A stretch of DNA of 64,000 nucleotides, taken from positions 1,426,001-1,490,000 of the forward strand of contig NC_017910.1 in the NCBI RefSeq assembly GCF_000262305.1. The letters are read 5' to 3'. The position numbers and the translations under genes were made by a program. The stretch is from Shimwellia blattae DSM 4481 = NBRC 105725. GTDB taxonomy: Bacteria > Pseudomonadota > Gammaproteobacteria > Enterobacterales > Enterobacteriaceae. Position 1 is the first letter of the stretch. Each line of letters starts with the position of its first letter. Under the pieces are notes generated by a model that saw only the letters and a program-made list of their open reading frames with translations, had not been told where the DNA came from and made no database searches. This document shows, one piece after another, positions 45,208 to 54,493 of the stretch.

Positions 45208-46812
45208 ATGTTGAGCAATTCGAAAAAAGATGTCCCGCTGATTGTCACAAGCCTGGTGGCGATTGGCGCCATCGCGCTTTCTCTGAGCCTGTTTCCTGAG
45301 CAGACTCAGCGTATCGCCAATACTATTTTTAACGGGGTCACGCGGATGCTTGGCTCCACTATTCAGGTACTGGTGCTGGCGGCGCTGGCCCTGGTGGTGT
45401 ACCTGGCGGTGAGCAAATACGGCAATATTCGCCTGGGCGAGGGCAAGCCCCAGTACCGCACTGCCTCGTGGCTGTTTATGTTTATCTGTGCCGGGCTGGG
45501 CTCTTCAACCCTCTACTGGGGGGTAATGGAGTGGGCCTACTACTACCAGACACCGGGGCTGAATATCGCCCCCAAAACCCCCCGGGCGCTGGAATACAGC
45601 ATCAGCTATTCGTTCTTCCACTGGGGGGTCAGCGCCTGGGCGACCTACGCGCTGGCCTCGCTGATCATGGCCTACCATTTTCACGTGCGTAAAAACAAAG
45701 GGCTCAGCCTGTCGGGGATTATCTCTGCCATCCTCGGTGTTAAACCCCGGGGGGTCTGGGGGCGGATGGTGGATCTTATTTTCCTGATAGCCACCGTCGG
45801 GGCGCTGACCATCTCCCTGGTGGTGACGGCCGCCACCTTTACCCGGGGGCTTACCGCACTGACCGGCATCCCCGATACCTTTATGGTCCAGGCCTGTGTG
45901 ATTCTGCTGGCGGCGGTGATTTTTTGTCTCAGCTCGTATATCGGGATCGATAACGGCATGCAGCAGCTCAGCAAGATGGTGGGCTGGGGGGCCGTGGGGT
46001 TTGCGCTGCTGGTGTTGCTGGTGGGGCCCACCGAATTCACCATTAATAACACGATCAACGCCATCGGCCTGACCACCCAGCACTTCCTGCAGATGAGCCT
46101 GTTTACCGATCCGCTGGGGGATGGCGCCTTCACCCGTAACTGGACGGTGTTTTACTGGCTGTGGTGGATCTCCTACACCCCGGGGGTGGCAATGTTCGTT
46201 ACCCGGGTCTCTCGCGGGCGCAAAATTAAAGAGGTTATCTGGGCGCTGCTGCTCGGGAGCACGCTGGGCTGCTGGTTCTTCTTCGGGGTGCTGGAAAGCT
46301 ACGCCATGCACCAGTTTATTAGCGGGGCGATTAATGTCCCTGAAGTGCTCAATACCCAGGGGGGCGAAAGCGCAGTGCAGATGCTGCTGATGGCGCTGCC
46401 CGCCGGCAAACTGTTCCTTGCCGGGTATCTGTTTATCATGATTATTTTCCTTGCTTCTCATATGGATGCGGTGGCCTACACCATGGCCTCAACCAGTACC
46501 CGCGGGCTGCAGGAAGGGGAAGATCCCAGCCGCAATATGCGCCTGTTCTGGTGCGTGGTGATTACGCTTATTCCGCTCTCGATTCTGTTTACCGGCGCAT
46601 CGCTGGAAACCATGAAAACCACGGTAGTGCTGACCGCGCTGCCCTTTCTGGTGGTGCTGCTGATTAAAACCTGGGGGCTGGTGCGCTGGCTTAAGCAGGA
46701 CTATGCCGCCATCCCCGCCCACCTGATTGAGCACAGCCCGCCGCAGCGGGCAGAGCCTGAGCAGGTCCCCCTGATCCACCCTGTACCTGAAAACCAGAAA
46801 CTGCCTGGATGA
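45208..46812 (+). CDS. yeaV: BCCT-family transporter YeaV
   Basis: An inner-membrane transporter of the betaine/carnitine/choline family. 534 residues, about twelve membrane segments, with the conserved tryptophan-rich region FYWLWWISYTPGVAMFVTR. It heads yeaV-yeaW-yeaX, as in E. coli, where the next two genes encode a carnitine-cleaving monooxygenase. The substrate is therefore probably carnitine or a related quaternary amine (inference). GCAGGAGC precedes the ATG. Confidence 0.92.
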   Translation: MLSNSKKDVPLIVTSLVAIGAIALSLSLFPEQTQRIANTIFNGVTRMLGSTIQVLVLAALALVVYLAVSKYGNIRLGEGKPQYRTASWLFMFICAGLGSSTLYWGVMEWAYYYQTPGLNIAPKTPRALEYSISYSFFHWGVSAWATYALASLIMAYHFHVRKNKGLSLSGIISAILGVKPRGVWGRMVDLIFLIATVGALTISLVVTAATFTRGLTALTGIPDTFMVQACVILLAAVIFCLSSYIGIDNGMQQLSKMVGWGAVGFALLVLLVGPTEFTINNTINAIGLTTQHFLQMSLFTDPLGDGAFTRNWTVFYWLWWISYTPGVAMFVTRVSRGRKIKEVIWALLLGSTLGCWFFFGVLESYAMHQFISGAINVPEVLNTQGGESAVQMLLMALPAGKLFLAGYLFIMIIFLASHMDAVAYTMASTSTRGLQEGEDPSRNMRLFWCVVITLIPLSILFTGASLETMKTTVVLTALPFLVVLLIKTWGLVRWLKQDYAAIPAHLIEHSPPQRAEPEQVPLIHPVPENQKLPG

Positions 46813-46831
46813 TAATAAAGAGGAGTCAATA

Positions 46832-47995
46832 ATGAGCCATGTAACGCCACTTAACCCTGACTATGACCAGGACTTCACGCTGCCGGAGAACTTCTGTGCC
46901 GACCCGGCAAATGCCTGGACTATCCCGGCCCGTTTTTACACCAGCGCTCAGGTTTTTGAGCAGGAGAAGGCGCGCATTTTCGCCCGCAGCTGGCTGTGTA
47001 TCGGGCATGCCAGTGAAGTTGCCGAACCTAACGCCTACATCACCCGCGAAGTGATCGGCGAAAACATCCTGGTGGTGCGCGGGCGGGATCGGGTATTGCG
47101 CGCGTTTTATAATGTCTGCCCCCACCGGGGCCACCAGTTGCTGAGTGGTGACGGCACCGCGCGTAACGTCATCACCTGTCCGTATCACGCCTGGGCCTTC
47201 AAACTGGATGGGGAGCTGGCCCACGCCCGCAACTGTGAAAATGTCGCCGGTTTCGATAAAAACGCCGCAAGCCTGGTGGCGCTGAAAGTGGAGGAGTACG
47301 CCGGGTTTATCTTTATCAATATGGACCCGAATGCTGACGGCGTAGAGCAGCAGCTGCCCGGCCTGCAAAGCAAGCTGCTGGCCGCCCGCCCCAATGCGCC
47401 AGAGCTTAAGCTGGCGGCGCGCTTTGTTACCCGCACCCCGGCGAACTGGAAAAATATCGTGGATAACTACCTGGAGTGCTACCACTGCGGCCCGGCCCAT
47501 CCGGGCTTTGCGGATTCGGTACAGGTGGATCGCTACTGGCATACCCTGCACGGCAACTGGACCCTGCAATTTGGCTATGCCCGTCCGTCGGAGAAGTCTT
47601 TTAAATTTGAAGCCCGTGAAGACGCGGCGTTCCACGGTTTCTGGCTGTGGCCCTGCACCATGTTTAACGTTACCCCGATGCCGGACATGATGACGGTTAT
47701 CTACGAGTTCCCGGCCGATGCGGATACCACCCTCCAGCATTACGATATCTATTTTGCCAATGAGGTGTTGACCGAAGAGCAGGAAAAACTGATCGAATGG
47801 TATCGGGATGTTTTCCGCCCCGAGGATCTGCGCCTGGTCGAGAGCGTACAAAAGGGGCTGAAATCCCGTGGCTATCGCGGCCAGGGGCGGATTATGGCCG
47901 ATGCATCCGGCAGCGGGATTAGCGAGCACGGTATTGCCCACTTCCATAATCTGGTGGCGCAGGTCTTTGCCCGGCCGGATAACGACACGCTCTGA
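46832..47995 (+). CDS. yeaW: Carnitine monooxygenase oxygenase subunit YeaW
   Basis: A Rieske-type non-haem iron oxygenase related to CntA, which cleaves carnitine to trimethylamine and malic semialdehyde. 387 residues. The Rieske centre is CPHRGHQ followed by CPYHAW (near residues 94-117). The iron-site region shows NWKNIVDNYLECYHC. AGAGGAG precedes the ATG, 19 bases after yeaV. Product malic semialdehyde can become malate, which would link it to the adjacent dmlA. Confidence 0.93.
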   Translation: MSHVTPLNPDYDQDFTLPENFCADPANAWTIPARFYTSAQVFEQEKARIFARSWLCIGHASEVAEPNAYITREVIGENILVVRGRDRVLRAFYNVCPHRGHQLLSGDGTARNVITCPYHAWAFKLDGELAHARNCENVAGFDKNAASLVALKVEEYAGFIFINMDPNADGVEQQLPGLQSKLLAARPNAPELKLAARFVTRTPANWKNIVDNYLECYHCGPAHPGFADSVQVDRYWHTLHGNWTLQFGYARPSEKSFKFEAREDAAFHGFWLWPCTMFNVTPMPDMMTVIYEFPADADTTLQHYDIYFANEVLTEEQEKLIEWYRDVFRPEDLRLVESVQKGLKSRGYRGQGRIMADASGSGISEHGIAHFHNLVAQVFARPDNDTL

Positions 47996-48063
47996 CGTCC
48001 GAACACTGATGACTGTACTGGCCTGCCGCCTGCGGCGGGCCTGCCAGATGATGGAGTGGAATT

Positions 48064-49026
48064 ATGGCTGACTACCCGATGTTCAGCGTTATTGTAAGCC
48101 AGATAGACCGTATTACCCCGGATATTCGCCGTTTTACGCTCACCCGCCCGGATGGCGGCACACTGCCGGCATTTACCGGCGGCAGCCATATTATTGTGCA
48201 AATGGCTCAGGGGGAGCAGCAGTACAGCAATGCCTACTCGCTGATGAATGACCCGGCAGAGCGCCACCATTACCAGATAGGTGTCCGGCTGGAGCCTGAC
48301 TCCCGGGGGGGATCGCGCTTTATGCACCAGCAGGTCAAAACCGGCGACAGCCTGCTGATCTCCGCCCCCAACAATATGTTTGCCCTGGCAGAGGCCCCGC
48401 GCCATGTTCTGATTGCCGGGGGAATAGGGATCACCCCGTTTATTGCCCATGGTTATGAGCTGGCCCGGCGCGGGCAGGCGTTTGACCTGCACTACAGCTA
48501 CCGGGATGAAGCGGGAGCGCCGTTTGGCGATCTGCTGGCGCAGCCGCCGTTCAGCTCCCGGGTTCAGGAGTACCGCTCCGCCCGGGGAGAGCGCCTTGAT
48601 GTGCGCCGGTTACTGGCGGATGTTGACCCACAGGCGCACATTTACTGCTGTGGCCCGGCCACGCTCAGCGAAGAGGTACAGCAGTGTGCCGCCGCGCTGG
48701 GTATCGCGCCGTCACGGGTTCACATAGAGCAGTTCGCCATTGAGAATAAATCCGGCGCGGCATTTACCCTGGTGCTGGCCCGCTCCGGCACCACGCTGAC
48801 GGTCGCGCCGGATATGACTATCCTTCAGGCGATTGAGCACGCCAAAGCGGCACAGGTCGAGTGCCTGTGCCGGGAAGGGATTTGCGGCACCTGTGAAACC
48901 GCCATTCTGGAAGGAGAGGCGGACCACCGGGATCAGTACCTGAGCGAGGAAGAGCGCGCCGCGCAGAAGACATTGCTTATCTGCTGCTCCCGGGCAAAAG
49001 GGGATAAGCTCATCCTTGATTTATAG
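48064..49026 (+). CDS. yeaX: Carnitine monooxygenase reductase subunit YeaX
   Basis: The electron-transfer partner of YeaW. 320 residues with an N-terminal FMN/NAD reductase module (RPDGGTLPAF, GGIGITPFIAH) and a C-terminal plant-type 2Fe-2S ferredoxin with CLCREGICGTC and a fourth cysteine in ICCS. The layout matches phthalate-dioxygenase-reductase-like proteins and E. coli YeaX. TGGAG precedes the ATG. Confidence 0.93.
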   Translation: MADYPMFSVIVSQIDRITPDIRRFTLTRPDGGTLPAFTGGSHIIVQMAQGEQQYSNAYSLMNDPAERHHYQIGVRLEPDSRGGSRFMHQQVKTGDSLLISAPNNMFALAEAPRHVLIAGGIGITPFIAHGYELARRGQAFDLHYSYRDEAGAPFGDLLAQPPFSSRVQEYRSARGERLDVRRLLADVDPQAHIYCCGPATLSEEVQQCAAALGIAPSRVHIEQFAIENKSGAAFTLVLARSGTTLTVAPDMTILQAIEHAKAAQVECLCREGICGTCETAILEGEADHRDQYLSEEERAAQKTLLICCSRAKGDKLILDL

Positions 49027-49466
49027 CCTCCTGCGGGCAGGCTGCCGGTAAATCTGGCGGCCTGTCCCGATTCAGCCCGTCGTTATTGCGCGTAATAATA
49101 AAAAAAATGCTATTTTATATAGAGAGCGTTTATCTTTGCCGCTCTGGTACGCAAAGGAAATAAAGTTCCGGCATATTTAACAGATTAATTATCTGTTTCT
49201 TAAACAAAGTGTTATTAATCCCCGTCGCCACCGGTCAGTATGGCTGACCAGATAAATACTGCAGGTCGTTTCGTAACAAATAATCAATCGAAACGTTTTA
49301 TTTTCTTAATCTTTTCCTCATCTTCCTCTGCTAGCGTTGCGTGTCATGGTATTTCCGTGGGCTTCCCGCGCCGTTTAACGACGGGTGTTTATTTATGGTT
49401 GACGGGGATAAGTGGAGGATAGCGTCCGGTTTGACTCGATCCTTTTATTTCTGAGGAAAAAAACAG
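49027..49466. other. arn operon promoter region
   Basis: About 440 bases without a supported gene. The first 50 carry an imperfect hairpin after yeaX. The rest is AT-rich and holds a PmrA-box-like direct repeat at 49296-49310. A CTGAGG lies before arnB. Confidence 0.55.
49296..49310 (+). promoter_or_regulatory. PmrA (BasR) box candidate upstream of arnB
   Basis: TTTTAT-TTT-CTTAAT fits the PmrA direct repeat YTTAAK-N3-YTTAAK at 11 of 12 defined positions, with the second half-site perfect. The PmrA/PmrB system activates arn in response to iron, acid or polymyxin. The site is about 156 bases before arnB. Confidence 0.6.
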
Positions 49467-50606
49467 ATGAGTGATTTTCTGCCATTTTCCCGCCCGTCTA
49501 TGGGCGAGGATGAATTTGACGCAGTAAAAGCGGTTCTGCAGTCAGGGTGGATTACAACCGGGCCAAAAACACAGGCGCTGGAAGAGGCGTTCTGTAATCT
49601 GACGGGCAATCGTTTTGCCATGGGGGTGAATTCAGCAACCGGGGGGATGCACGTAACGCTGATGGCGCTGGGTATTGGCCCGGGTGATGAGGTTATCACC
49701 CCGTCAATGACCTGGGTCTCTACCCTGAATATGATTGTCCTGCTCGGGGCCACCCCGGTAATGGTGGATGTTGACAGGGATACGCTGATGGTCACGCCGG
49801 AGGCGATTGCCGCGGCCATCACCCCCAGAACCCGGGCCATTGTCGCGGTACATTTTGCCGGTGCGCCACTGGATCTGGACCCTATACGGGCACTGGGAGA
49901 GCAACAGGGTATCCCGGTGATTGAGGACGCGGCCCACGGGCTGGGCAGCTATTATAAAGGCCAGCATGTGGGCAACCGGGGCACGGCGATTTTTTCGTTT
50001 CAGGCGATAAAAAATATCACCAGCGCCGAGGGCGGCATGGTGGTTACCGACGATGAACAACTCGCCACCCGGATCCGGATGCTGAAATTTCACGGGCTGG
50101 GGGCCGATTCGTTTAATCGTGAAACCCAGGGGCGTGCCCCCCAGGCGGAAGTGATTACCCCCGGCTTTAAATATAACCTTACCGATATTAACGCAGCCCT
50201 GGCGCTGGTGCAGTTAGGTAAACTTTCGGCTTTTAATCAGCGGCGTAAAAATATTGCCGAGCACTATCTTGATGAATTAAAAGAGACGCCTTATCAGCCC
50301 CTTGGTATTCCGCCGTGGCCTCACCAGCACGGCTGGCATTTATTTATTATCCGGGTTGATGAAGCGCGCTGTGGAATAACCCGCGACACCTTAATGGCTG
50401 AATTAAAAGCACGTGGTATCGGCACCGGGTTACATTTCCGCGCAGCCCATACCCAGCACTATTATCGCCAGCAGTTTCCTGCGGTTTTGCTACCGGATAC
50501 CGAGTGGAACAGCCAGCGAATTTGTTCATTACCCCTTTTCCCGGACATGACCTATGACGACACTACCCGAGTCATCACGGCACTGCGTGAACTTGCGGAA
50601 CACTGA
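49467..50606 (+). CDS. arnB: UDP-4-amino-4-deoxy-L-arabinose aminotransferase
   Basis: A PLP-dependent DegT/DnrJ-family enzyme that makes UDP-L-Ara4N from the 4-keto sugar. 379 residues. The PLP lysine lies in FSFQAIKNITSAEGG; EDAAHGLGS is another family block. It opens arnBCADTEF, the pathway that adds aminoarabinose to lipid A and lowers polymyxin binding. AGGAAAA precedes the ATG. Confidence 0.96.
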   Translation: MSDFLPFSRPSMGEDEFDAVKAVLQSGWITTGPKTQALEEAFCNLTGNRFAMGVNSATGGMHVTLMALGIGPGDEVITPSMTWVSTLNMIVLLGATPVMVDVDRDTLMVTPEAIAAAITPRTRAIVAVHFAGAPLDLDPIRALGEQQGIPVIEDAAHGLGSYYKGQHVGNRGTAIFSFQAIKNITSAEGGMVVTDDEQLATRIRMLKFHGLGADSFNRETQGRAPQAEVITPGFKYNLTDINAALALVQLGKLSAFNQRRKNIAEHYLDELKETPYQPLGIPPWPHQHGWHLFIIRVDEARCGITRDTLMAELKARGIGTGLHFRAAHTQHYYRQQFPAVLLPDTEWNSQRICSLPLFPDMTYDDTTRVITALRELAEH

Positions 50607-50607
50607 T

Positions 50608-51600
50608 ATGTTTATGACGCCACCGATTAATAAAATATCAGTAGTGATCCCGGTATTTAATGAGCAGGAAAGCCTGCCGGCGTTAATCCGCCGGACGCAG
50701 GCGGCCTGCCAGCAAACCGGAAAAGATTTTGAAATCCTGTTAATTGATGACGGCAGCAGTGACGATTCGGCCAGCATGATCACCATGGCGGCCGAAACGC
50801 AAGATAGCCCCATTGTGGCGATACTGCTCAACCGTAATTATGGCCAGCATTCGGCAATCATGGCCGGGTTCAGCAATGTGACCGGCGACCTGATTATTAC
50901 GCTGGATGCGGATTTGCAAAACCCGCCGGAAGAGATCCCCCGCCTGGTGGCCGCGGCAGAGCATGGCTATGACGTGGTGGGAAGCGTGCGCCAGCAGCGC
51001 CAGGACAGCTGGTTTCGCAAGAGCGCCTCGCGCCTGATAAACCGTCTGATCCAGCGCACCACGGGTAAAGCCATGGGGGATTACGGCTGTATGCTGCGCG
51101 CTTACCGGCGCCATATTGTTGAGGCGATGCTGAACTGCCACGAGCGCAGCACCTTTATTCCTATTCTTGCCAATACCTTTGCCCGCCGGACAACTGAAAT
51201 CCCGGTGGCCCACGCAGAGCGGGAGTTCGGCACCTCCAAATACAGCATGATGCGGCTGATTAACCTGATGTATGACCTGATCACCTGCCTGACCACAACC
51301 CCCCTGCGCCTGCTCAGCATTCTGGGCAGCATTGTGGCGCTGTGTGGTTTTGGGGTCGCGATTCTGCTGGTGGTGCTGCGCCTGGCTTTTGGCCCCCAGT
51401 GGGCTGCAGAAGGGGTATTTATGCTGTTCGCCGTGCTGTTTATGTTTATCGGCGCGCAGTTTGTCGGCATGGGGTTACTGGGCGAATACATCGGCCGTAT
51501 TTACAACGATGTCCGTGCCCGGCCTCGCTATTTTATTCAACGGGTTATCCGCCAGAATAGCAACACCAGTAAAACCGGTGAACAGGAACACAAATCATGA
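50608..51600 (+). CDS. arnC: Undecaprenyl-phosphate Ara4FN transferase
   Basis: A GT2-family inner-membrane glycosyltransferase that moves 4-formamido-arabinose from UDP to undecaprenyl phosphate. 330 residues from ATG 50608, or 328 from 50614. The N-terminal part shows VVIPVFNEQ and LDADLQNPPE; two membrane helices lie near the C-terminus. It overlaps arnA by four bases. The open frame upstream of 50608 lies inside arnB. Confidence 0.95.
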   Translation: MFMTPPINKISVVIPVFNEQESLPALIRRTQAACQQTGKDFEILLIDDGSSDDSASMITMAAETQDSPIVAILLNRNYGQHSAIMAGFSNVTGDLIITLDADLQNPPEEIPRLVAAAEHGYDVVGSVRQQRQDSWFRKSASRLINRLIQRTTGKAMGDYGCMLRAYRRHIVEAMLNCHERSTFIPILANTFARRTTEIPVAHAEREFGTSKYSMMRLINLMYDLITCLTTTPLRLLSILGSIVALCGFGVAILLVVLRLAFGPQWAAEGVFMLFAVLFMFIGAQFVGMGLLGEYIGRIYNDVRARPRYFIQRVIRQNSNTSKTGEQEHKS

Positions 51601-53579
51601 AAGCTGTTGTTTTTGCCTATCACGATATGGGCTGTACCGGTATCCGCGCGCTGCTGGCTGCCGGATATCATATTGCGGCGATTTTTACCCACACGGACAA
51701 CCCGGCGGAAAATCATTTTTTTGGCTCTGTCGCGCGCCTGGCGGCGGAGCAGGGGATCCCGGTATTTGCCCCGGATGACGTTAACCACCCTTTGTGGGTC
51801 GCGCGTATCCGGGCGCTGCATGCAGACGCCATCTTCTCTTTTTATTATCGCCACCTGCTCAGTGACGAGATCCTCAGCACGGCGCGGATCGGCGCCTGGA
51901 ATCTTCACGGCTCGCTGCTGCCGCGTTATCGCGGGCGGGCCCCCCTGAACTGGGTACTGGTCAACGGAGAAAAAGAGACCGGTGTGACCCTGCACCGTAT
52001 GGTCAGCCGGGCAGATGCGGGGGATATCAGCGGCCAGCTGCCGGTGTCGATTGACGACAACGACACGGCACTCAGCCTGCACAAGAAACTGTGCGCCGCC
52101 GCGACCACGCTGCTGGGTGATGTGCTGCCTGCCATCCGGGACGGTAAAGACCGCGCCTGGCCGCAGGATGAACACCAGGCCACCGTGGTGCGCGGGCGAA
52201 CCCCTGAGGATGGCGCGCTGCACTGGGAAAACCCCGCCCGGGCGCTGTATAACCTGGTGCGGGCGGTCAGCGATCCCTGGCCCGGGGCGTTCAGCTACGC
52301 CGGGAACAGTAAATTTATTGTCTGGTCCTCCCGGGTGCGCAGTGATCTGCCCCCGGCTGTGCCCGGCACCGTGCTGAGTGTCAGCCCGCTGGTGATTGCC
52401 TGTGGTGAAGGTGCCCTGGAGATCCTCACCGGCCAGAGTGAAGGCGGTGTGTATATGCAGGGGGCGCAATTGGCCCAGGCCCTCGGGCTGGTGGCGGGGG
52501 CCCGAATCGCTGCTCAGCCGCCGGTCGCCGCCCGGCGTCGCACCCGGGTGCTGATCCTCGGGGTGAACGGGTTTATCGGTAACCATCTGACCGAGCGGCT
52601 GCTGCAGGATGATAATTACGAAATCTACGGGCTGGATATCGGCACCGATGCTATCGGGCGTTTTCTCGGAAATCCGCGTTTTCATTTTGTGGAGGGGGAT
52701 ATCAGCATTCACTCGGAGTGGATTGAATACCATATTAAGAAATGTGATGTGGTACTGCCGCTGGTGGCTATCGCCACGCCGATTGAATATACCCGTAACC
52801 CGCTGCGCGTTTTTGAGCTGGATTTTGAAGAGAACCTGAAAATTATCCGTGACTGTGTCAAATACCAGAAGCGGATTATTTTCCCGTCCACCTCGGAGGT
52901 GTACGGCATGTGTACCGACGGGCAATTTGATGAGGACACCTCGAATCTGGTGGTCGGGCCTATCAGCAAGCAGCGCTGGATCTACTCGGTTTCTAAGCAG
53001 CTTCTGGACCGGGTTATCTGGGCCTATGGGGATAAAGCCGGGCTGCGTTTTACCCTGTTCCGGCCGTTTAACTGGATGGGGCCACGCCTGGACAGTCTGG
53101 ATGCGGCGCGTATTGGCAGCTCCCGGGCCATTACCCAGTTGATCCTGAACCTGGTTGAAGGCACCCCGGTTAAACTTATCGAAGGGGGTAGCCAGAAGCG
53201 CTGCTTCACCGATATCAGCGACGGTATCGAGGCGCTGTTCCGGATCATTGAAAATAAAGACGGCCAGTGCGACGGCCAGATTATCAATATCGGTAACCCG
53301 GATAACGAAGCCAGTATCAAAGAGCTGGCTGAAATGCTGCTGGCATGCTTTGAGCGCCATCCGCTGCGCCAGCGGTTCCCGCCGTTTGCCGGTTTCCGTG
53401 AGGTGGAAAGCAGCAACTACTACGGTAAAGGGTATCAGGATGTGGAGCACCGTAAACCGAGTATCCGCAATGCCCGGCGTCTGCTGAACTGGTCACCCGG
53501 GGTGCCGATGGATCAGACGGTGGCGCAAACCCTGGATTTCTTCCTGCGTAGTATTTATCCGGATGAACCACAACCATGA
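51597..53579 (+). CDS. arnA: Bifunctional UDP-glucuronate decarboxylase / Ara4N formyltransferase
   Basis: A two-domain enzyme of 660 residues. The N-terminal formyltransferase (1-300, HGSLLPRYRGRAPLNW) formylates UDP-Ara4N. The C-terminal short-chain dehydrogenase domain (from about 315, GVNGFIGNHL, catalytic YSVSK) oxidatively decarboxylates UDP-glucuronate. It overlaps both arnC and arnD by four bases (ATGA), showing coupled translation. Confidence 0.97.
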   Translation: MKAVVFAYHDMGCTGIRALLAAGYHIAAIFTHTDNPAENHFFGSVARLAAEQGIPVFAPDDVNHPLWVARIRALHADAIFSFYYRHLLSDEILSTARIGAWNLHGSLLPRYRGRAPLNWVLVNGEKETGVTLHRMVSRADAGDISGQLPVSIDDNDTALSLHKKLCAAATTLLGDVLPAIRDGKDRAWPQDEHQATVVRGRTPEDGALHWENPARALYNLVRAVSDPWPGAFSYAGNSKFIVWSSRVRSDLPPAVPGTVLSVSPLVIACGEGALEILTGQSEGGVYMQGAQLAQALGLVAGARIAAQPPVAARRRTRVLILGVNGFIGNHLTERLLQDDNYEIYGLDIGTDAIGRFLGNPRFHFVEGDISIHSEWIEYHIKKCDVVLPLVAIATPIEYTRNPLRVFELDFEENLKIIRDCVKYQKRIIFPSTSEVYGMCTDGQFDEDTSNLVVGPISKQRWIYSVSKQLLDRVIWAYGDKAGLRFTLFRPFNWMGPRLDSLDAARIGSSRAITQLILNLVEGTPVKLIEGGSQKRCFTDISDGIEALFRIIENKDGQCDGQIINIGNPDNEASIKELAEMLLACFERHPLRQRFPPFAGFREVESSNYYGKGYQDVEHRKPSIRNARRLLNWSPGVPMDQTVAQTLDFFLRSIYPDEPQP

Positions 53580-54493
53580 CAACGCGTGTTGGCTTAAGGA
53601 TAGATGTGGACACCTTTCGCGGCACCCGGGAGGGGGTGCCGCAACTTCTGGCGCTGCTTGAAAAGCACCAGGTGCGCGCGAGTTTTTTCTTCAGTACCGG
53701 CCCGGACAATATGGGCCGCCACTTATGGCGGCTGATTAAACCGGCCTTTTTGTGGAAGATGCTGCGCTCCCGGGCGGTCTCCTTATATGGCTGGGATATT
53801 TTACTGGCCGGAACGGCCTGGCCGGGGCGGCTGATTGGGGCCGGTAATGGGGCGGTGATCCGCCGTACTGCCCGGCGCCATGAGGTGGGGCTGCACGCCT
53901 GGGATCATCACCGCTGGCAAAGCCGCAGCGGACACTGGTCCCCCGAACGCCTGACCCGGGAGATAGCCCGCGGGATCGCGGCGCTGGAGGCTATCACCGG
54001 TGAGCCGGTGACCTGTGCGGCAGCGCCGGGGTGGCGGGCGGACCAGCGGGTCGTCAGTGCGCTACGGGCATTTAACCTGCGCTATACCAGCGACTGCCGG
54101 GGCAGCGGCCTGTTTATTCCGCAACTGGCAGACGGCAGTACGGGAACCGTGCAGATCCCGGTGACACTCCCCACCTGGGATGAGGTGGTGGGGCGTGAAA
54201 CCAGCGCGGCTGATTTTAATCAGTTTTTACTTCACCGTATTCATCAGTTGGCCAGCCAGCCAGGCACGGAAAACTGCCAGGTGTACACCATTCATGCTGA
54301 AGTCGAAGGGGGGCACTACGCCCGCCAGTTTGATCAACTGCTGGCCGACGCCGCGCAACAGGGTATCCGCTTCTGCCCGCTGAGTGAACTGCTGCCCGCA
54401 AGCCTTGCCACGCTGCCTGGCGGGCAGGTGGTGCGCGGCACAATCCCCGGGCGTGAAGGGTGGATCGGTATTCAACAACCGGTAACATTCTGA
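53576..54493 (+). CDS. arnD: Ara4FN deformylase
   Basis: A NodB-type polysaccharide deacetylase that removes the formyl group from undecaprenyl-phosphate-Ara4FN. 305 residues. The metal site is suggested by RIDVDTF at the N-terminus and HAWDHHRW in the middle. The start overlaps the arnA stop and its stop overlaps the arnT start. Confidence 0.95.
   Translation: MTTRVGLRIDVDTFRGTREGVPQLLALLEKHQVRASFFFSTGPDNMGRHLWRLIKPAFLWKMLRSRAVSLYGWDILLAGTAWPGRLIGAGNGAVIRRTARRHEVGLHAWDHHRWQSRSGHWSPERLTREIARGIAALEAITGEPVTCAAAPGWRADQRVVSALRAFNLRYTSDCRGSGLFIPQLADGSTGTVQIPVTLPTWDEVVGRETSAADFNQFLLHRIHQLASQPGTENCQVYTIHAEVEGGHYARQFDQLLADAAQQGIRFCPLSELLPASLATLPGGQVVRGTIPGREGWIGIQQPVTF

Noticed and set aside
44937..45272. 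111-codon minus-strand frame between dmlA and yeaV
   Set aside because: It overlaps the yeaV start, has no ribosome binding site, and the faint LysR-like tail (NPAICEWINYVAEI) is too weak to call a gene or pseudogene.
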